Both the position numbers and the translations under genes were made by a program. The notes beneath the pieces are model-generated. The model was given only the letters and a program-made list of their open reading frames with translations, made no database searches and was not told the DNA's origin. From Mytilus californianus (lineage: Eukaryota; Mollusca; Bivalvia; Mytilida; Mytilidae): DNA of 64,000 bases. Location of the stretch: the NCBI RefSeq assembly GCF_021869535.1, contig NW_026262668.1:13748348-13812347 (forward strand). Reading direction: 5' to 3'. Shown piece by piece: positions 1-10,825 of the stretch. The number at the start of each line of letters is the position of its first letter. The stretch's first letter is position 1.

Positions 1-387
1 AGAAAACGAATGCTATTTTGCACTCGATAAAGTCAGCGTATTCAAGCAGTGGAGTGTTTTAAAAGCACACGGATTCCATCCTGCAAATGATTTGTATAGT
101 TAGACTATAAATCCTAAATCCTGCGTAAAATTATTATGATATTAAGTTAGATAGGGGACTAAATTAAAATCTACAGAACTGTTTAATACTTTGCCAATGT
201 TGATAGACTCACATACTATAAATCAGCTCAATATATGAAGACGTTTAGAAAAAAAGGTCGTATAATTGTTTGTTGCGGAATGACGGATTGACGGAATGAC
301 GGACAAGGGTAAAACTATATGCCCCGACCACTTAGTGACGGGGCCATAAACAGTTTTAACCACAGATCTTTTTTTTTCAAGCATCGG

Positions 388-526
388 GGCTATGGTTGTC
401 AGTTTTCCTGTCGAAGATCGGTGATTCTCTCTGGGCATTCCGGTTTCTACCACAACTAAAATCTGACCACCACACAATAGTTTTTAGTTTTGAAATTGGC
501 GTTAAACACCAATCAATCAGTCAAGC
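388..526 (+). repeat. SINE 3' body fragment
   Basis: This stretch reads like the 3' half of the tRNA-derived SINE at 14047-14300. It has the same order of landmarks: GTTGTCAGTTTTCCT, then a short CT-rich part, then GGCGTTAAACACCAATCAATC at the end. The tRNA-like head is not visible, so this is a 5'-truncated copy. The family match is by eye. Confidence 0.5.
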
Positions 527-2022
527 TACAACTATTTTTGTGTGCAAAAATTGTCAGACTTTTTAAGGGTAGTAAAACCACTTTTTAGTGAATAGAAAGA
601 AACTGAACGATAAAATTTTTCAATAACATATGAGAAGATAGCTCTTATAAAGTGCTTACAGAAAATGAGATTTCCTATACATTCTTTTATAGAATTAAAT
701 TATTTGGGTTATCCCCCCTTATATGGGTAAGTTAACAAAAATCAATCAAACAAAAAATGGTATGCATTTGTAAAAACAATTATGATAATAAAATTCATCT
801 CATACTTAGTTTCATTTAAATGAAAACTCTTACAAATGAACTTTGCCTTTTCTCTCAAAATTTCATAATTGTTTTCTGCTATTTTACAATCCAAGACGGC
901 CTATCTGAAATTGAAATGGAGCATTGGAAATAGAGAGGAATTGTATGTTAGACACAAAGGATGTAATAAATGATGATTGTGGCATATGAAAAAAGCATTT
1001 TTTCTTGGGCTCAGTGTGACGTCTAAATCTATTAATTTGTGTAATGGAAATTAAAAACTATTTCATAGATCTTATGATTTTAGAGAGGTAATTAAACATA
1101 TTCGTAATAAATGTCATGGACTTCATGCACTTGATTTTTCTTCTGAAGTTTGAATTAATTACTTTGTAGCCAGATGAAACAGATTGGCTATCTGTGCATT
1201 AAGAAAACACCCTTGCAACAACTATCTGAGGGGTCAATAGGTGGCCTGTTGAACGACAAAAATTCTGCCCTATCCGAATACCTTTACTTCACTGGTTAAT
1301 ACAAAGAGGAATAACTCAGTTTAAAACAAGTACACAGACGATTAACTTTTGTATTACTGGACGAATCAGATAGCCAATAGTTTTAGAATCTAACAATTTA
1401 TATTGAAAATCAGTGCGAACAGAAAAAAACCTGTATATATTTGAACATCTAACCTCGACTAACCATAAGTGATGATTCACAAAAAACGTGTACTGTTTTG
1501 TTTACCAAAATTGTATATATTCAAACCAGCTGCTTTTTGAAAATTCTAAAATTTATCATTGACTCAACATTTTAATTCTGAAAAAGACATTTTCTGTCAT
1601 TTGTGTCAGTTCAATTAAACTGATATTGAGAGAATATCGACTTGATAAAAAAAATTCACGATTTAAAGCAATGTGGGTTCTTTTCAAACGAATACCGTCT
1701 ATACAGAGTATTCCCCGTGGTTTTAAATGGAATTTCTAACTATTTCCAACACCTTCAAGTAAAAATCATTTTGAACATTAAATTGCTTTATATTCAACGG
1801 TTAATAAATGTATAGTTTGAAGACATGATAATAACATTTAAATCAAATAAAAACTAAAGTTGATCAGTAGAAACAATTATAAGACAAACCGTGGCGAAAA
1901 GAACAATCATCAGATGAATAGTAATTGTATAGATACAAAAATGTGGTTCCAAAAAGGAACAATTCTTTGTCAAAATTCAACGCAAATTCAAGAACGGTAT
2001 GGCGACGCTGGTGAAGCAAGGA
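527..2022. other. No gene recognised
   Basis: AT-rich sequence without a convincing reading frame. A short inverted pair (ATTGGCTATCTG near 1181 and CAGATAGCCAAT near 1367) is the only structure I noticed. A 61-residue frame at 1860-2045 has no recognisable motif. Confidence 0.5.
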
Positions 2023-2217
2023 TATTCGTGGTCATTTTTGATTGACAGTTATCCGTGGTCATTTGAGATTGACAGTTATCCGTGGTCATTTGTGATTGAC
2101 AGTTATCAGTGGTCATTTATGATTGACAGTTATCCGTGGTCATTTGTGATTGACAGTTATCCGGGGTCATTTGTGATTGACAGTTATCAATGGCCATTTG
2201 TGATTGATACTTATCCT
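2023..2217 (+). repeat. 27 bp tandem array
   Basis: About seven copies of a 27 bp unit containing ATTGACAGTTATCC and GTGGTCATTT, starting at 2041, 2068, 2095, 2122, 2149, 2176 and 2203. A stray copy lies at 2301. Because 27 is a multiple of 3, one frame stays open as a nine-residue repeat (DSYPWSFVI-like). There is no sign that it is translated: no splice context and no flanking domain. I treat the open frame as a by-product of the array. Confidence 0.85.
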
Positions 2218-2330
2218 GTATTGATGGCATCAAAAATTGATGAAAAGTCAAGAACTGGATTGCAACTATGATAGATGGAGGATATTCGTTGTCATTTTTT
2301 ATTGACAGTTATCCGTATCGATCAAGCATA

Positions 2331-2665
2331 AACATAAGATGTGGTATGATTGTCAATGAGACAACTATCCACTAGAGACCAAATTACATAGAAGTTAACA
2401 ACGATAGGTCACCGTACAGCCTTCAACCATGAGCAAAACCAATACCGCATAGTCAGCTATAAAAGGCCACGAAATTACAAATGTAAAACAATTCAAAGGA
2501 GAAAACTAGCGGCCTGGTCTACGTACAAAACAATGAACGAAAAAACAAATATGATATAAAGCAACAAAACAAAAAACGACAACCACTGAAGTACAGGTCC
2601 TTGGCATGGGACAGGCACATGCAGAATGTGGCGGGATTGAACATGTTTGCGGGCGCCCAACATGC
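2331..2665 (-). mobile_element. Family A retroelement 3' tail
   Basis: This is a copy of the commonest dispersed repeat here, called family A. On the + strand it begins AGATGTGGTATGATTG, passes through TCACCGTACAGCCTTCAA, and ends near GGGACAGGCACATGCAG. Read on the minus strand its order of landmarks parallels the 3' tail of the Penelope-like element at 5932-6612, so I take the minus strand as sense. The copy is flanked by a 36 bp direct repeat (2221-2256 and 2671-2706, one mismatch), so it may have inserted into or been captured with a local duplication. Confidence 0.6.
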
Positions 2666-2867
2666 ATTTATTGATGGCGTCAAAAATTGATGAAAAGTCA
2701 AGAACTACGTTGAATGGAGGATATCCACTTATATCGTATCAACCCTTTCTCAAGGCAACACATGCTCACTTATATCGTATCAATTTTTATACTCTATAAA
2801 CAGGTGCTGCTTGAATGTTGCTATAAATATAATATGTATGTGGAATATTTATAAAATAGTAAATTGA

Positions 2868-3660
2868 AAAAAGAGTAAGAAGATATCAAGGGGACATTCA
2901 GTAACTAAAAGTCGAATAAAAACAGATAATACCACGGTGAAATAAAGAAAAACTGATAATACCACGGTGAAATAAAGAATAACAGATAATACCACGGTGA
3001 AATAAAGAATAACAGATAATACCACGGTGAAATAAAGAAAAACAGATAATACCACGGTGAAATAAAGAAAAACAGATAATACCACGGTGAAATAAAGAAA
3101 AACTGATAATACCACGGTGAAATAAAGAAAAACAGATAATACCACGGTGAAATAAAGAAAAACAGATAATACCACGGCGAAATAAAGAAAAACTACGAAA
3201 AGGAAACAACAATCTAAAGAACAGAACACAGAAAACTAAAGATTTAGCAATACGACAAAAACAAAAAACAACAACAAATAACAATTGGTGAGATTTGAGC
3301 TGCTTCGGAAGGGTAAGCAGATCCTGCTCCACTAGTGGGATCCGTTGAATTGCTCGAGGCAAGAAAAATTGGTGATGTCACAGTCGAGGAAAAGATGACG
3401 GAATTGTGGCAACGTCAATTGGAACATATCCGTAGTCGTTTCAGACAGATATTCCATAACAGTCAACCAAATCATGATGGTGCCCGTAAAAATTTCGAAA
3501 TCTCAATTTTATCACTAAGAACCCTTTTCGTTGTTAAGTCTTGTCTCAACTGGTCCAAAATTTGCACGTGAACGTATCTGCTATGTAGCAAAATTGAGTA
3601 TGTCCGTGATATCCTTTGCCAGCAGTTTGGCACCCTAGAGGCAATGTATAAATGATTTAA
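2868..3660 (-). mobile_element. Family B Penelope-like 3' region
   Basis: Homologous to 26768-27455. Shared landmarks in the same order are AAGATATCAAGGGGACATTC, GGAAGGGTAAGCAGATCCTG near 3308, CAATTGGAACATATCC near 3416 and AGATATTCCATAACAGTCAA near 3448. In the 26.8-27.4 kb copy this region lies just downstream of a reverse-transcriptase fragment read on the minus strand, so sense is taken as minus. No open frame of the enzyme survives here. The interior is expanded into the 30 bp array described separately. Confidence 0.55.
2921..3190 (-). repeat. 30 bp tandem array inside family B
   Basis: Nine head-to-tail 30 bp units, each with ACAGATAATACCACGGTGA then AATAAAGAA, nearly identical. The unit matches the single-copy stretch of family B at about 46963-46990 (ACTGATAATGCCATG then A-rich), so the array is an internal amplification of that element. 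The period is divisible by 3, which yields long meaningless reading frames on the minus strand (repeats of FLYFTVVLSV or SLFHRGII type). I do not call these genes. Confidence 0.85.
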
Positions 3661-3839
3661 AAAATCAGCAGCTATGCATATAGTTTTGGATTTTTTGTTT
3701 TTTTTTATATTCAACTAAAATCTGAAGATTTTTTTTCAATGTAACATCATACCCGCATAAACACTTAGCTCAATTTTGATAGTAAGGATGCAACCTTTTA
3801 TTGTTAAAGCAAAGACAGATATGTTAGTGGGAAGTATGT

Positions 3840-4400
3840 CCAAGACACAATGTGGTCTCGATATCGACGATATCGAGTTGATATCGACAAATAATAATCC
3901 AAATGTTTATCTGCTACATTTTTTCTATATAGACAATGTAGTTTCTCCTGGTTCGTCTAATAAAGATGTCGATATCAACACATTATTTTTGAAATGACTA
4001 TCTACTACGATAATCTATATAGACAATTTAGTTTCTCCTGGTTCGTCTGTTTTTAGATGTCGCTATCGACGATATCGACACATTATGTTCCAAATGTCTA
4101 TCTGTTTTACAGTTATGTATATAAACAATTATAGTTTCTCCCAGATCGTCTATTTAAGATGTCGATATCGACGATATCGACGACATCATGTCGATATCGA
4201 AAAATTATGTTACAAATATTTATCTCCTACAGTTATCTGTATAGACAATTTAGTCTTTCCTGGTTCGTCTGTTTTAAGATGTCGATATCGACGAAATCGA
4301 TTACATCGAGTCGATATCGACACACGTTTCAAATGTTTATCTGCTACAATTATCTATATAGACAATTTAGTTTCTCCTTGTAAATATGTCGACGATATCA
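3840..4400 (+). repeat. Irregular tandem repeat with GATATCGACGATATCGA
   Basis: Four to five diverged units about 90-120 bp apart. Each has CTCCTGGTTCGTCT, then a palindrome-rich core (GTCGATATCGACGATATCGAC), then CAAATGTTTATCTGC and TATAGACAATTTAG. The core is self-complementary and could fold. Open frames across it reflect the repeat, not a gene. Confidence 0.7.
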
Positions 4401-4497
4401 ATTCCATATCAACATTTAAACATTTTCTTCATAATATGTTTCTCTATTTATTTCGTTTAGTTTAGTATACGTACCTTAATTACACATTAAGGTAAGG

Positions 4498-4687
4498 GGA
4501 TGTTTCACGAATAAATTATTAGGAATGACAATTTTTTTCTTTCTGTTCGAAATAACGTCAAAAATGTGGTGCACACTTTGAAATAATCCGGCACGTGGGT
4601 TATTCAGTGTGCACCAGATTTTTGACGTTCTTTCTTCATAGACAGAAAAAATATTACATTCATTCCTTAATGGGAAAACAAACATCC
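4498..4687. repeat. Foldback (MITE-like) element, 190 bp
   Basis: The two halves are imperfect inverted copies: GGATGTTT at the left end pairs with AACATCC at the right end, AGGAATGACA with the GAATGAATGT complement, and ACGTCAAAAATGTGGTGCAC with the complement of GTGCACCAGATTTTTGACGT. The loop is near 4590 (CCGGCACGTGG). No transposase is present. Confidence 0.65.
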
Positions 4688-4749
4688 TAACTTACTAGTA
4701 TGTATACATGTATAGATTTATTTAGTATGTATACAAATATAGATTTATT

Positions 4750-5931
4750 TCGTCTTCAAGTCATTGTTCCACTACTAAATTGTCTATTCTACTTACTAGT
4801 ACACTTGGTACAATCAAAAACCTGATAATAAATTGTTCAAATAAGGCCTTTGAAAATAGTGGAATTAATTACTTTTGGAGTGTCAAAAACTCATTGGAAG
4901 TACTTGATAAATTACATGCATATATTGGTGATTTTGAATCTGTTCAAAGTTTTGATTTTTCTACCCTATATACCACTTTGCCTCATATTCTTATTAAGAA
5001 AAAATTCACACACCTAATTAAATGGGCATTTAAAAAGTCGGAATGCGAATACATATGTTCAAACTCTTTTAAGTCATTTTTTAGTAGCAACAAACAAAAG
5101 AACTATGTCAATTGGACATGCTTTGATACTATATCTGCCCTTGAATTTTTACTTGATAACATTTTTGTTCGCTTTGGAGATTCCGTATATCTTCAAGTTA
5201 TCGGAATTCCAATGGGGACTAACTGTGCACCACTTATTGCGGACCTGTTTTTGTATTGTTATGAGTTACAATTTATGACTAAAATCAGCAAAGACCCATC
5301 GAAACAACATCTGATACAAAAATTTAACAATACTTTTAGATATTTGGATGATATATTGGCTCTCAATAATGACGACTTCAGTGTGTATACTAAAGAAATT
5401 TATCCTGTTGAACTTACTTTAAATAAAGCTAAAACTAACAATGACCACTGTCCTTTCCTCGATCTTGATATCTATATCATTAACGGGAAGCTTAATACAA
5501 AAATTTATGATAAAAGAGATGATTTTTCATTTCCTATCGTTAATTATCCATTTTTAGATGGTGACGTTCCCTTGTCACCATCTTATGGTGTTTATATATC
5601 TCAACTTGTACGATTCGCTCGTGTATGTAACAACGTATTAGATTTAAGCGAGAGATATTTATGTATTACTGAAAAATTATTACACCATGGTTTTCGATAT
5701 CATAAACTAGTCAAAACATTTACTAAATTTTATCGTCGGTACAAGGACATCATTCGTAAATATAACTCAACATGCAGACATCTTATACGTTCGGGTATTT
5801 CACATCCAATCTTTTATGGTAATATTCTTTACAAAGCACAAAAATGTCAGTATTCACCTCAAAAGCTAACAAAACCTTTAAACAGACTTATTAAGAAGGG
5901 ATATAGTACGATACTGTTGGCAGGTCATTAA
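4750..5931 (+). CDS. Reverse transcriptase, Penelope-like, N-terminally truncated
   Basis: An open frame of about 390 codons for an RNA-templated DNA polymerase. The frame is open from 4726, and similarity to the family seems to start at about 4750 (SSSHCSTTKLS). The first in-frame codon usable as a start is a TTG at 4780, so the true start has been lost. Visible motifs: FDFSTLYTTLPH (motif A, Asp), GIPMGTNCAPLIADLF (motif B), FRYLDDIL (the YxDD active-site motif C), then FLDLDIY and a C-terminal thumb-like part with LVKTFTKFYRRYKD. The frame stops at GYSTILLAGH. The motifs fit Penelope-like enzymes better than LINE or retroviral ones. There is no GIY-YIG endonuclease at the C-terminus, which would suit Penelope-like groups that carry it at the N-terminus. 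The frame has no internal stop, so this copy looks fairly young. Confidence 0.75.
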   Translation, partial: SSSSHCSTTKLSILLTSTLGTIKNLIINCSNKAFENSGINYFWSVKNSLEVLDKLHAYIGDFESVQSFDFSTLYTTLPHILIKKKFTHLIKWAFKKSECEYICSNSFKSFFSSNKQKNYVNWTCFDTISALEFLLDNIFVRFGDSVYLQVIGIPMGTNCAPLIADLFLYCYELQFMTKISKDPSKQHLIQKFNNTFRYLDDILALNNDDFSVYTKEIYPVELTLNKAKTNNDHCPFLDLDIYIINGKLNTKIYDKRDDFSFPIVNYPFLDGDVPLSPSYGVYISQLVRFARVCNNVLDLSERYLCITEKLLHHGFRYHKLVKTFTKFYRRYKDIIRKYNSTCRHLIRSGISHPIFYGNILYKAQKCQYSPQKLTKPLNRLIKKGYSTILLAGH

Positions 5932-6612
5932 AGATTGCATATTTTGGCTTTAATATTGATTCACTTATAGGGTCTTTGCATCGGAATTAAACACATTTAT
6001 TCTAAAACCAGTTGTTGGCATGACACGGGTTATGTTCTTCTCATATATTTTATGACGGTATAATACTAAACCCCTAACAGGAGGGATTGTGCCTGATATT
6101 CATATGATGAAGACATAATCTTTCAATCTGGCATGTCAGTAACTGCTAGTAGTCTGTTGTTATTTATGTATTATTGTCATTTTGTTTATTTTCTTTTGTT
6201 TCCTATTCTGACATCGGACTCGGACTTCCCTTATACTGAGTTTTACTGTGCGTACTGTTGTGCGTTTGTTTTTACTACATTGGCTAGAGGTATAGGGGGA
6301 GGGTTGAGATCTCAAAAAACATGTTTAACCCCGCCGCATGTTTGCGCCTGTCCCAAGTCAGGAGCCTCTGGCCTTTGTTAGTCTTGTATCATTTTTAATT
6401 TTAGTTTCATGTGTATAATTTGGAGTTTAGCATGACGTCAATTATCACTGAACTAGTATACATATTTGTTTAGGGGCCAGCTGAAGGACGACTCCGGGTG
6501 CGGGAGTTTCTCGCTGCATTGAAGACCCATTGGTGGCCTTCGGCTGTTGTCTGCTCTATGGTCGGGTCGTTGTCTCTTTGACACATTCCCCATTTCCATT
6601 CTCAATTTTATG
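4750..6612 (+). mobile_element. 5'-truncated Penelope-like retroelement, family PLE-A
   Basis: The element runs from within the reverse-transcriptase frame at about 4750 to a 3' end CCATTTCCATTCTCAATTTTAT at about 6612. It is cut off at its 5' side next to a short duplicated stretch (TAGTATGTATACA at 4698 and 4724). The 3' part from 5932 to 6612 is a long noncoding tail with landmarks CAAGTCAGGAGCCTCTGGCC and GGGGCCAGCTGAAGGACG. Shorter copies of that tail occur at 10436, 21126, 27610, 30797, 35757 and 36799. No endonuclease domain is visible after the reverse transcriptase. Confidence 0.7.
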
Positions 6613-6850
6613 ATAAACAAAAATCAAATATGAGCGACAGCAACGGACGACAACCACTTAATCAAAGAGCTCCCGAGAAGCGTCAACCACAGTAAGGATG
6701 TGGCGAGGTTAAACTTGAGCGTCACAACTTCTCTTAAATCTAGGACGGTGGTATAGCATCAATACATAAAATTCAACAAATAGACAAAACCACAATGTAC
6801 CGATCTAAGAGTGCTCGAAACTATTCAAATAAAGTTAAAATATAATTTCA
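6613..6850 (-). mobile_element. Diverged family A fragment
   Basis: Joined directly to the end of PLE-A. Landmarks GACGACAACCACTTAATC, AGGATGTGGCGAGGTTAAAC and GTACCGATCTAAGAGTGCTCG resemble the longer family A copy at 47011-47570 (TGAGAGTACTCG, ATGTGGCCGGCTTAAAC). Similarity is judged by eye and is patchy. Confidence 0.4.
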
Positions 6851-6954
6851 ACCAATAGATAAACCATGTTTTCTCTGTTTGAAATGGGAACCAGTTCACA
6901 TCCCATGGATTTAAATTTTACATAGCAAGTCATGTTTGTTCTATATATGCATTC

Positions 6955-7035
6955 AGTGGCGGATCCAGAACTTTTCATAAGGGGGGCCCGCTGACTGACC
7001 TAAGGGGGGGCCGCTTCAGTCATGCTTCAGTGATT
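6955..7035 (+). repeat. Short repeat with CAGTGGCGGATCCAG
   Basis: The motif TCAGTGGCGGATCCAGAAC followed by G-runs (AAGGGGGGCCC, AAGGGGGGGCC) is a widespread repeat end in animals. CAGTGGCGGATCC-type ends occur on some hAT transposons. I see no matching inverted end, so this is a fragment or a solo terminus. Confidence 0.35.
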
Positions 7036-7049
7036 CCCTATATAATCAA

Positions 7050-7845
7050 CCAGTACATAGTAGGGACTTTCAAATGTTCGAAAGAGGCTTTAAGCTGGGT
7101 AGTGGTAGTGATATGCTTGTTTACGATTTGACTCTCTGTGGAGCGTACGGACCTGAATGTAGAAGAATTTATAATTTCGTTTTGGAGAACTTCCGTGTAT
7201 TATATATGCGTCACACCACCACTACATTATTTGCTGCTTTGTCTGCCGGTACGAACACAAACCGCTTTGCGAGTACTTGGAGTTTATTTTTTATTCTAGA
7301 AATGGGAATATCATGGACCCTATTACTAATGTCAGAATTGTTTTCAGAATGAGATATACGAATATTAACAGTATTCATAATTTTATTCAAATAACTGAGA
7401 TTTTTTATCAGATTTTTCACGTTTACACCAATTTTTACAGTAGACAGACAGAGCGTCTTTAATGACATGACGACACTGTTTCCAATCTATTTTAGATGGA
7501 GGACGATATTTCGGTCCTTTCTTAAGAAAAGTTATGACCTCACGGTCTTCGACGATGTTGAGGTCTCCTGTAAGGACATGACCGTATGGCACATATCTAA
7601 AACTAGATGTTTCACAGTCTCAAGTGGAAGGAACATTATTTTCTATATTGACGTCTGATGTAACTGACGTATAATTAAAAATCAAACTTCTGCTGGTTTT
7701 TTTTTTATAAGAATACGAAACAATAGGTGGTTCTATATTATCAAAATATGGAGGTATTTGGCTTTGGATGGTAGAGTCCTTGAATATACTAGATAAGTTA
7801 ATAAAATCAATACCTCTATTTGTATATTTTAATTCAAGAAAATGC
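7050..7845 (-). pseudogene. Penelope-like ORF, N-terminal half, frameshifted
   Basis: Read on the minus strand from about 7845 down, several frame-shifted segments line up with the part that lies upstream of the catalytic motifs in Penelope-like proteins of this kind. Segments are IEPPIVSYSYKK near 7720, CDCETSSFRY near 7615, then PYGHVLTGDLNIV and KGPKYRPPSKIDWKQC (7592-7383), then RFVFVPADKAANNVVVV (ending at 7211), then VNKHISTTTQLKASFEHLK near 7080. At least three frame changes separate them, so it cannot make a protein. It ends just before the region where the + strand copy at 4750 begins. Confidence 0.6.
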
Positions 7846-7904
7846 CGTTTATGATTTTCAGGTTCATGTCTGTCACATTTGTTTTTCGTAATTATGTTGC
7901 TATA

Positions 7905-8106
7905 TATAATGCCGTTAGTTTTCTAATTTGAATTGTTTCACATTTTTCATGTTGGGGCCTTTCATATATGGCTGACTATACGATACGAGTTTTTCTAATT
8001 GTTGAAGGCCATACGGTGACCTCTAATATTGCTTATATCCACGTCAATTTGTCTCTAGTGGATAGTTCTCAATTGGCAGTCATACCACATCTCCTTATCT
8101 TTATAC
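7905..8106 (+). mobile_element. Family A retroelement 3' tail
   Basis: Sense-strand copy of family A. Landmarks: GGGGCCTTTCATATATGGCTGA, GTTGAAGGCCATACGGTGACC, then the terminal TTGGCAGTCATACCACATCTCC at about 8090. Truncated at its 5' side. Confidence 0.6.
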
Positions 8107-8149
8107 TGACATGATTCTGAAATATTTGAAAAGATATGGAGTTCATTGA

Positions 8150-8640
8150 CACACTGAAATGATCCTGAATAAATAAAAAGAAGAAAGACAGACAGACAGA
8201 CAAAGAGAAAAACTGACACAGAGCTGACTTAATGAAATGAACATAGAGATACAATGTCAAACACTCAAAGGATTCGGACTTAATTGAAAAGGCATGGAAA
8301 GACAATGACAAACATTATATCGCTATTCTGACTGAATAAAACGGTCACACAGAGACGACGACTAACAATGACGAAACTCTGACTTTATGAAAATGGCACG
8401 AAAGGTCAATGACAATCACTCACGTGATTTTGACTTCATTGAAATGGTACGCAAAGACAATGACAAAAAATTGCTATCTTCTACGTCACTTGGTCTCTCG
8501 GATGGAGAGTTGTCTCATTGGCCACCAGACCACAACTCCTTAGTTTTATATAGAGAGACAATTACGAACACAAACGCGATTCAGACTATTAGAAAAGTAC
8601 ACAATGACAAACAATGACAAGTTTGATAAATACTCATTTT
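8150..8640. repeat. Diverged low-complexity repeat rich in GACAATGACA
   Basis: Irregular, diverged copies of a motif around AAAGACAATGACAAACA and TCTGACTTNATGAAAATGG recur about every 50-100 bp. A (GACA)n run sits at about 8186-8200. A family A-like snippet (GATGGAGAGTTGTCTCATTGG) is embedded at about 8500. The 76-residue frame at 8387-8617 falls inside the repeat and is not called. Confidence 0.5.
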
Positions 8641-8814
8641 GATTTTCTCTTTCTGTCATATACAACAAGAAGATTGGAAATATTCAAAAAACGTTTTTCA
8701 CTGAAATGAGTGAGCAGTATCTGGTTAAATTGTTTTCAAAAATCCTTTGTATGTAAGACACGAATGGTGATTTACGTTATGGGCAGCCTTTCGCGCAAAA
8801 CTGAACAAAATTTA

Positions 8815-9205
8815 AAAAAATCAGACTTCAAAAAAAAAAAAACCAGACATGAAAAATGTACAAACATATGTCAGTAAAAAATTAAAAACAGACGTTAAAA
8901 ATGAAAACAGACGTCAAGAACGAAAACAGACATAAAATTAAAAAAAAAAAACAAACAGACGAGACGAGACGTTAAAATAAAAAAAAAGAAGCAGACATTC
9001 AAAACAAAAACAGACATAATATTAAAAAAAACAGACGTTAAAATTAAAAACAGACATCAAAAACGGTAACAGACATAAAATTTAAAAACAGACATTGAAA
9101 AATTAAATACAGGGGTCAAAAACGAAATCAGACGTACAATAAAAAAAAACAGACAACAGAGGTCTAATACGAAAACAGACATAAAAAAAAAAAAAAAAAA
9201 AAGGC
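8815..9205 (+). repeat. A-rich array of ACAGACGT-type units
   Basis: About 20 short, irregular units of 17-25 bp built from AAAACAGACGT or AAAACAGACAT plus A-runs. No reading frame and no sign of a gene. Confidence 0.7.
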
Positions 9206-10435
9206 GTTAAAAAATTACGAAGCACAAGAACAACTAACATATAAACAATAAACACAAAGCACTGATATAGGAGTAATCGCGGTTACTGAAAGGTAGTTTA
9301 ATGCCTGGTATCTTTGATGACGTTTTAGGTCGACATCACGACTAGGTTGAGAGTTATGGAATGGACGAAAAATTTGTCCCATTGGTCACATTTCTGTCCT
9401 GTGACCTTTCGACGAATTATCAATGAGCATATCTTGTCATCGATAACAAAACCGGGATAGCCTAGCAGACGTCTATGGTCAATTTTAGTTTTTCCGTCTA
9501 TAAAAGTTTGTGGAATGTTGAACGTATTTTCGTTTTTTTTCTTTGGTCATATTTTGCCTGTCATTCATATATATGGAAGTTTTTAACGACCTTGACTGGC
9601 TATACAGCCCTTGCACGGTCGGCCCTGGCTTGCGCCTTTTTGGGCATTTAAAAAATTTAGTTTTTACCATATGGTAATTGATATAATTTATCAGCCTGTC
9701 ATGCGCATCAATAATGTACTATTAATACCATAAAAACCATCGCCCTATTGGTACCTTCTCATTTTGATAAGTATATAAAGAGGATGTGAATATATCTATT
9801 TATAAAGTTTCGAGATTGTCACTCCAGGTTTGATTAGAAGTAATTGGTAATTATTTGTTCAGTACCACAGATAACTACATTTTAAAGTTCATATGTATAA
9901 TTGCAATAATGAACAATAAAATGGTAAGTAAATAATGATATATTACATATAATTGCAGACGGTCTCGTTATGAAGGTTTTAACTTGTTTTTTTTATTTCT
10001 AAATATATTTCTGTACATCTTTTTTAGAAACGTTTTACATTTTTTTTAATAAAGGTTCAAATGTATAAGAAACAAAAAACATTAGTATCTACACTACGAA
10101 ACTTGTATAGACGCCATGACCATGCAGATGTGGGCATTTCAATGCGTGATATTTTAGTACTTACGACCAGCTAGTTTCTGAAAAAGCCTTATTATGTGCA
10201 CCATAAGACAGAGACAAAATTGTTTTTTTTTTACATAACTAACACATAGAAAGAAAACAGAATCCTGCATGACCATGACCATGCGTACCATTCTTTGATT
10301 TCCAGCTGTGGTCTAATCATATTGAATTGAAATATTGTTAACATTCACAATTTTGAAAAAATATATGACACAGTTGGCATTAAGAGTTCAGCAACCAGCT
10401 ATCAACCTATACCAAACATTGGATTAGGAATATAC
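9206..10435. other. No gene recognised
   Basis: A family A-like snippet (GCGGTTACTGAAAGGTAGTTTA at about 9278) is present. A TATA-like stretch AAGTATATAAAGAGGATG lies at about 9770 but no transcript model can be attached. The 61-residue minus-strand frame at 9485-9670 has no domain I recognise. Confidence 0.45.
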
Positions 10436-10697
10436 ATGTTCCAAGTCAGGAGCCTCTGGCCTTTGTTAGTCTTGTATGTTTTTTTAAATTTTAGTTCATT
10501 TATATGTTTCGGAGTTCAGTGTGACGTCCATTTTCACTGAACTAGTACACATTTTTGTTTAAGGGGCCAGCTGAAGCCCGCCTCCGGGTGCGGGATTTTC
10601 TCGCTGTGTTGAAGACCCATTGGTGGCCTTGTGCTGTTTTCTGCACTTTGGTCGGGTTGTTGTCTCTTTGGCACATTCTCTATTTCCATTCTCAGTT
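10436..10697 (+). mobile_element. PLE-A 3' tail, 5'-truncated insertion
   Basis: Starts at CCAAGTCAGGAGCCTCTGGCC and runs through GGGGCCAGCTGAAGCCCGCC to CCATTCTCAGTTTTAT. It is the last 260 bp of the tail at 6350-6612, with no coding part. Confidence 0.75.
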
Positions 10698-10825
10698 TTA
10701 TTGTACAGTTACAGTTCTTGTAGGAATTTGTTTGTACTAATATATACGATTTTATGGTACCAGATACGAGTAAGTGTATCCACCTTTCAGAACTTCGAGC
10801 ATACGGTATTTGCGTTCTTTTGTGT

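Noticed and set aside
1999..2271. DSYPWSFVI repeat protein
   Set aside because: A 27 bp array with no promoter, splice or domain context; it ends in unrelated repeat sequence.
2849..3362. Minus-strand frames of 126 and 154 residues with hydrophobic repeats
   Set aside because: By-products of the 30 bp array. The apparent membrane segments are just the repeat translated.
6133..6381. 82-residue + frame after the reverse transcriptase
   Set aside because: It lies in the noncoding tail, which recurs elsewhere without keeping this frame.
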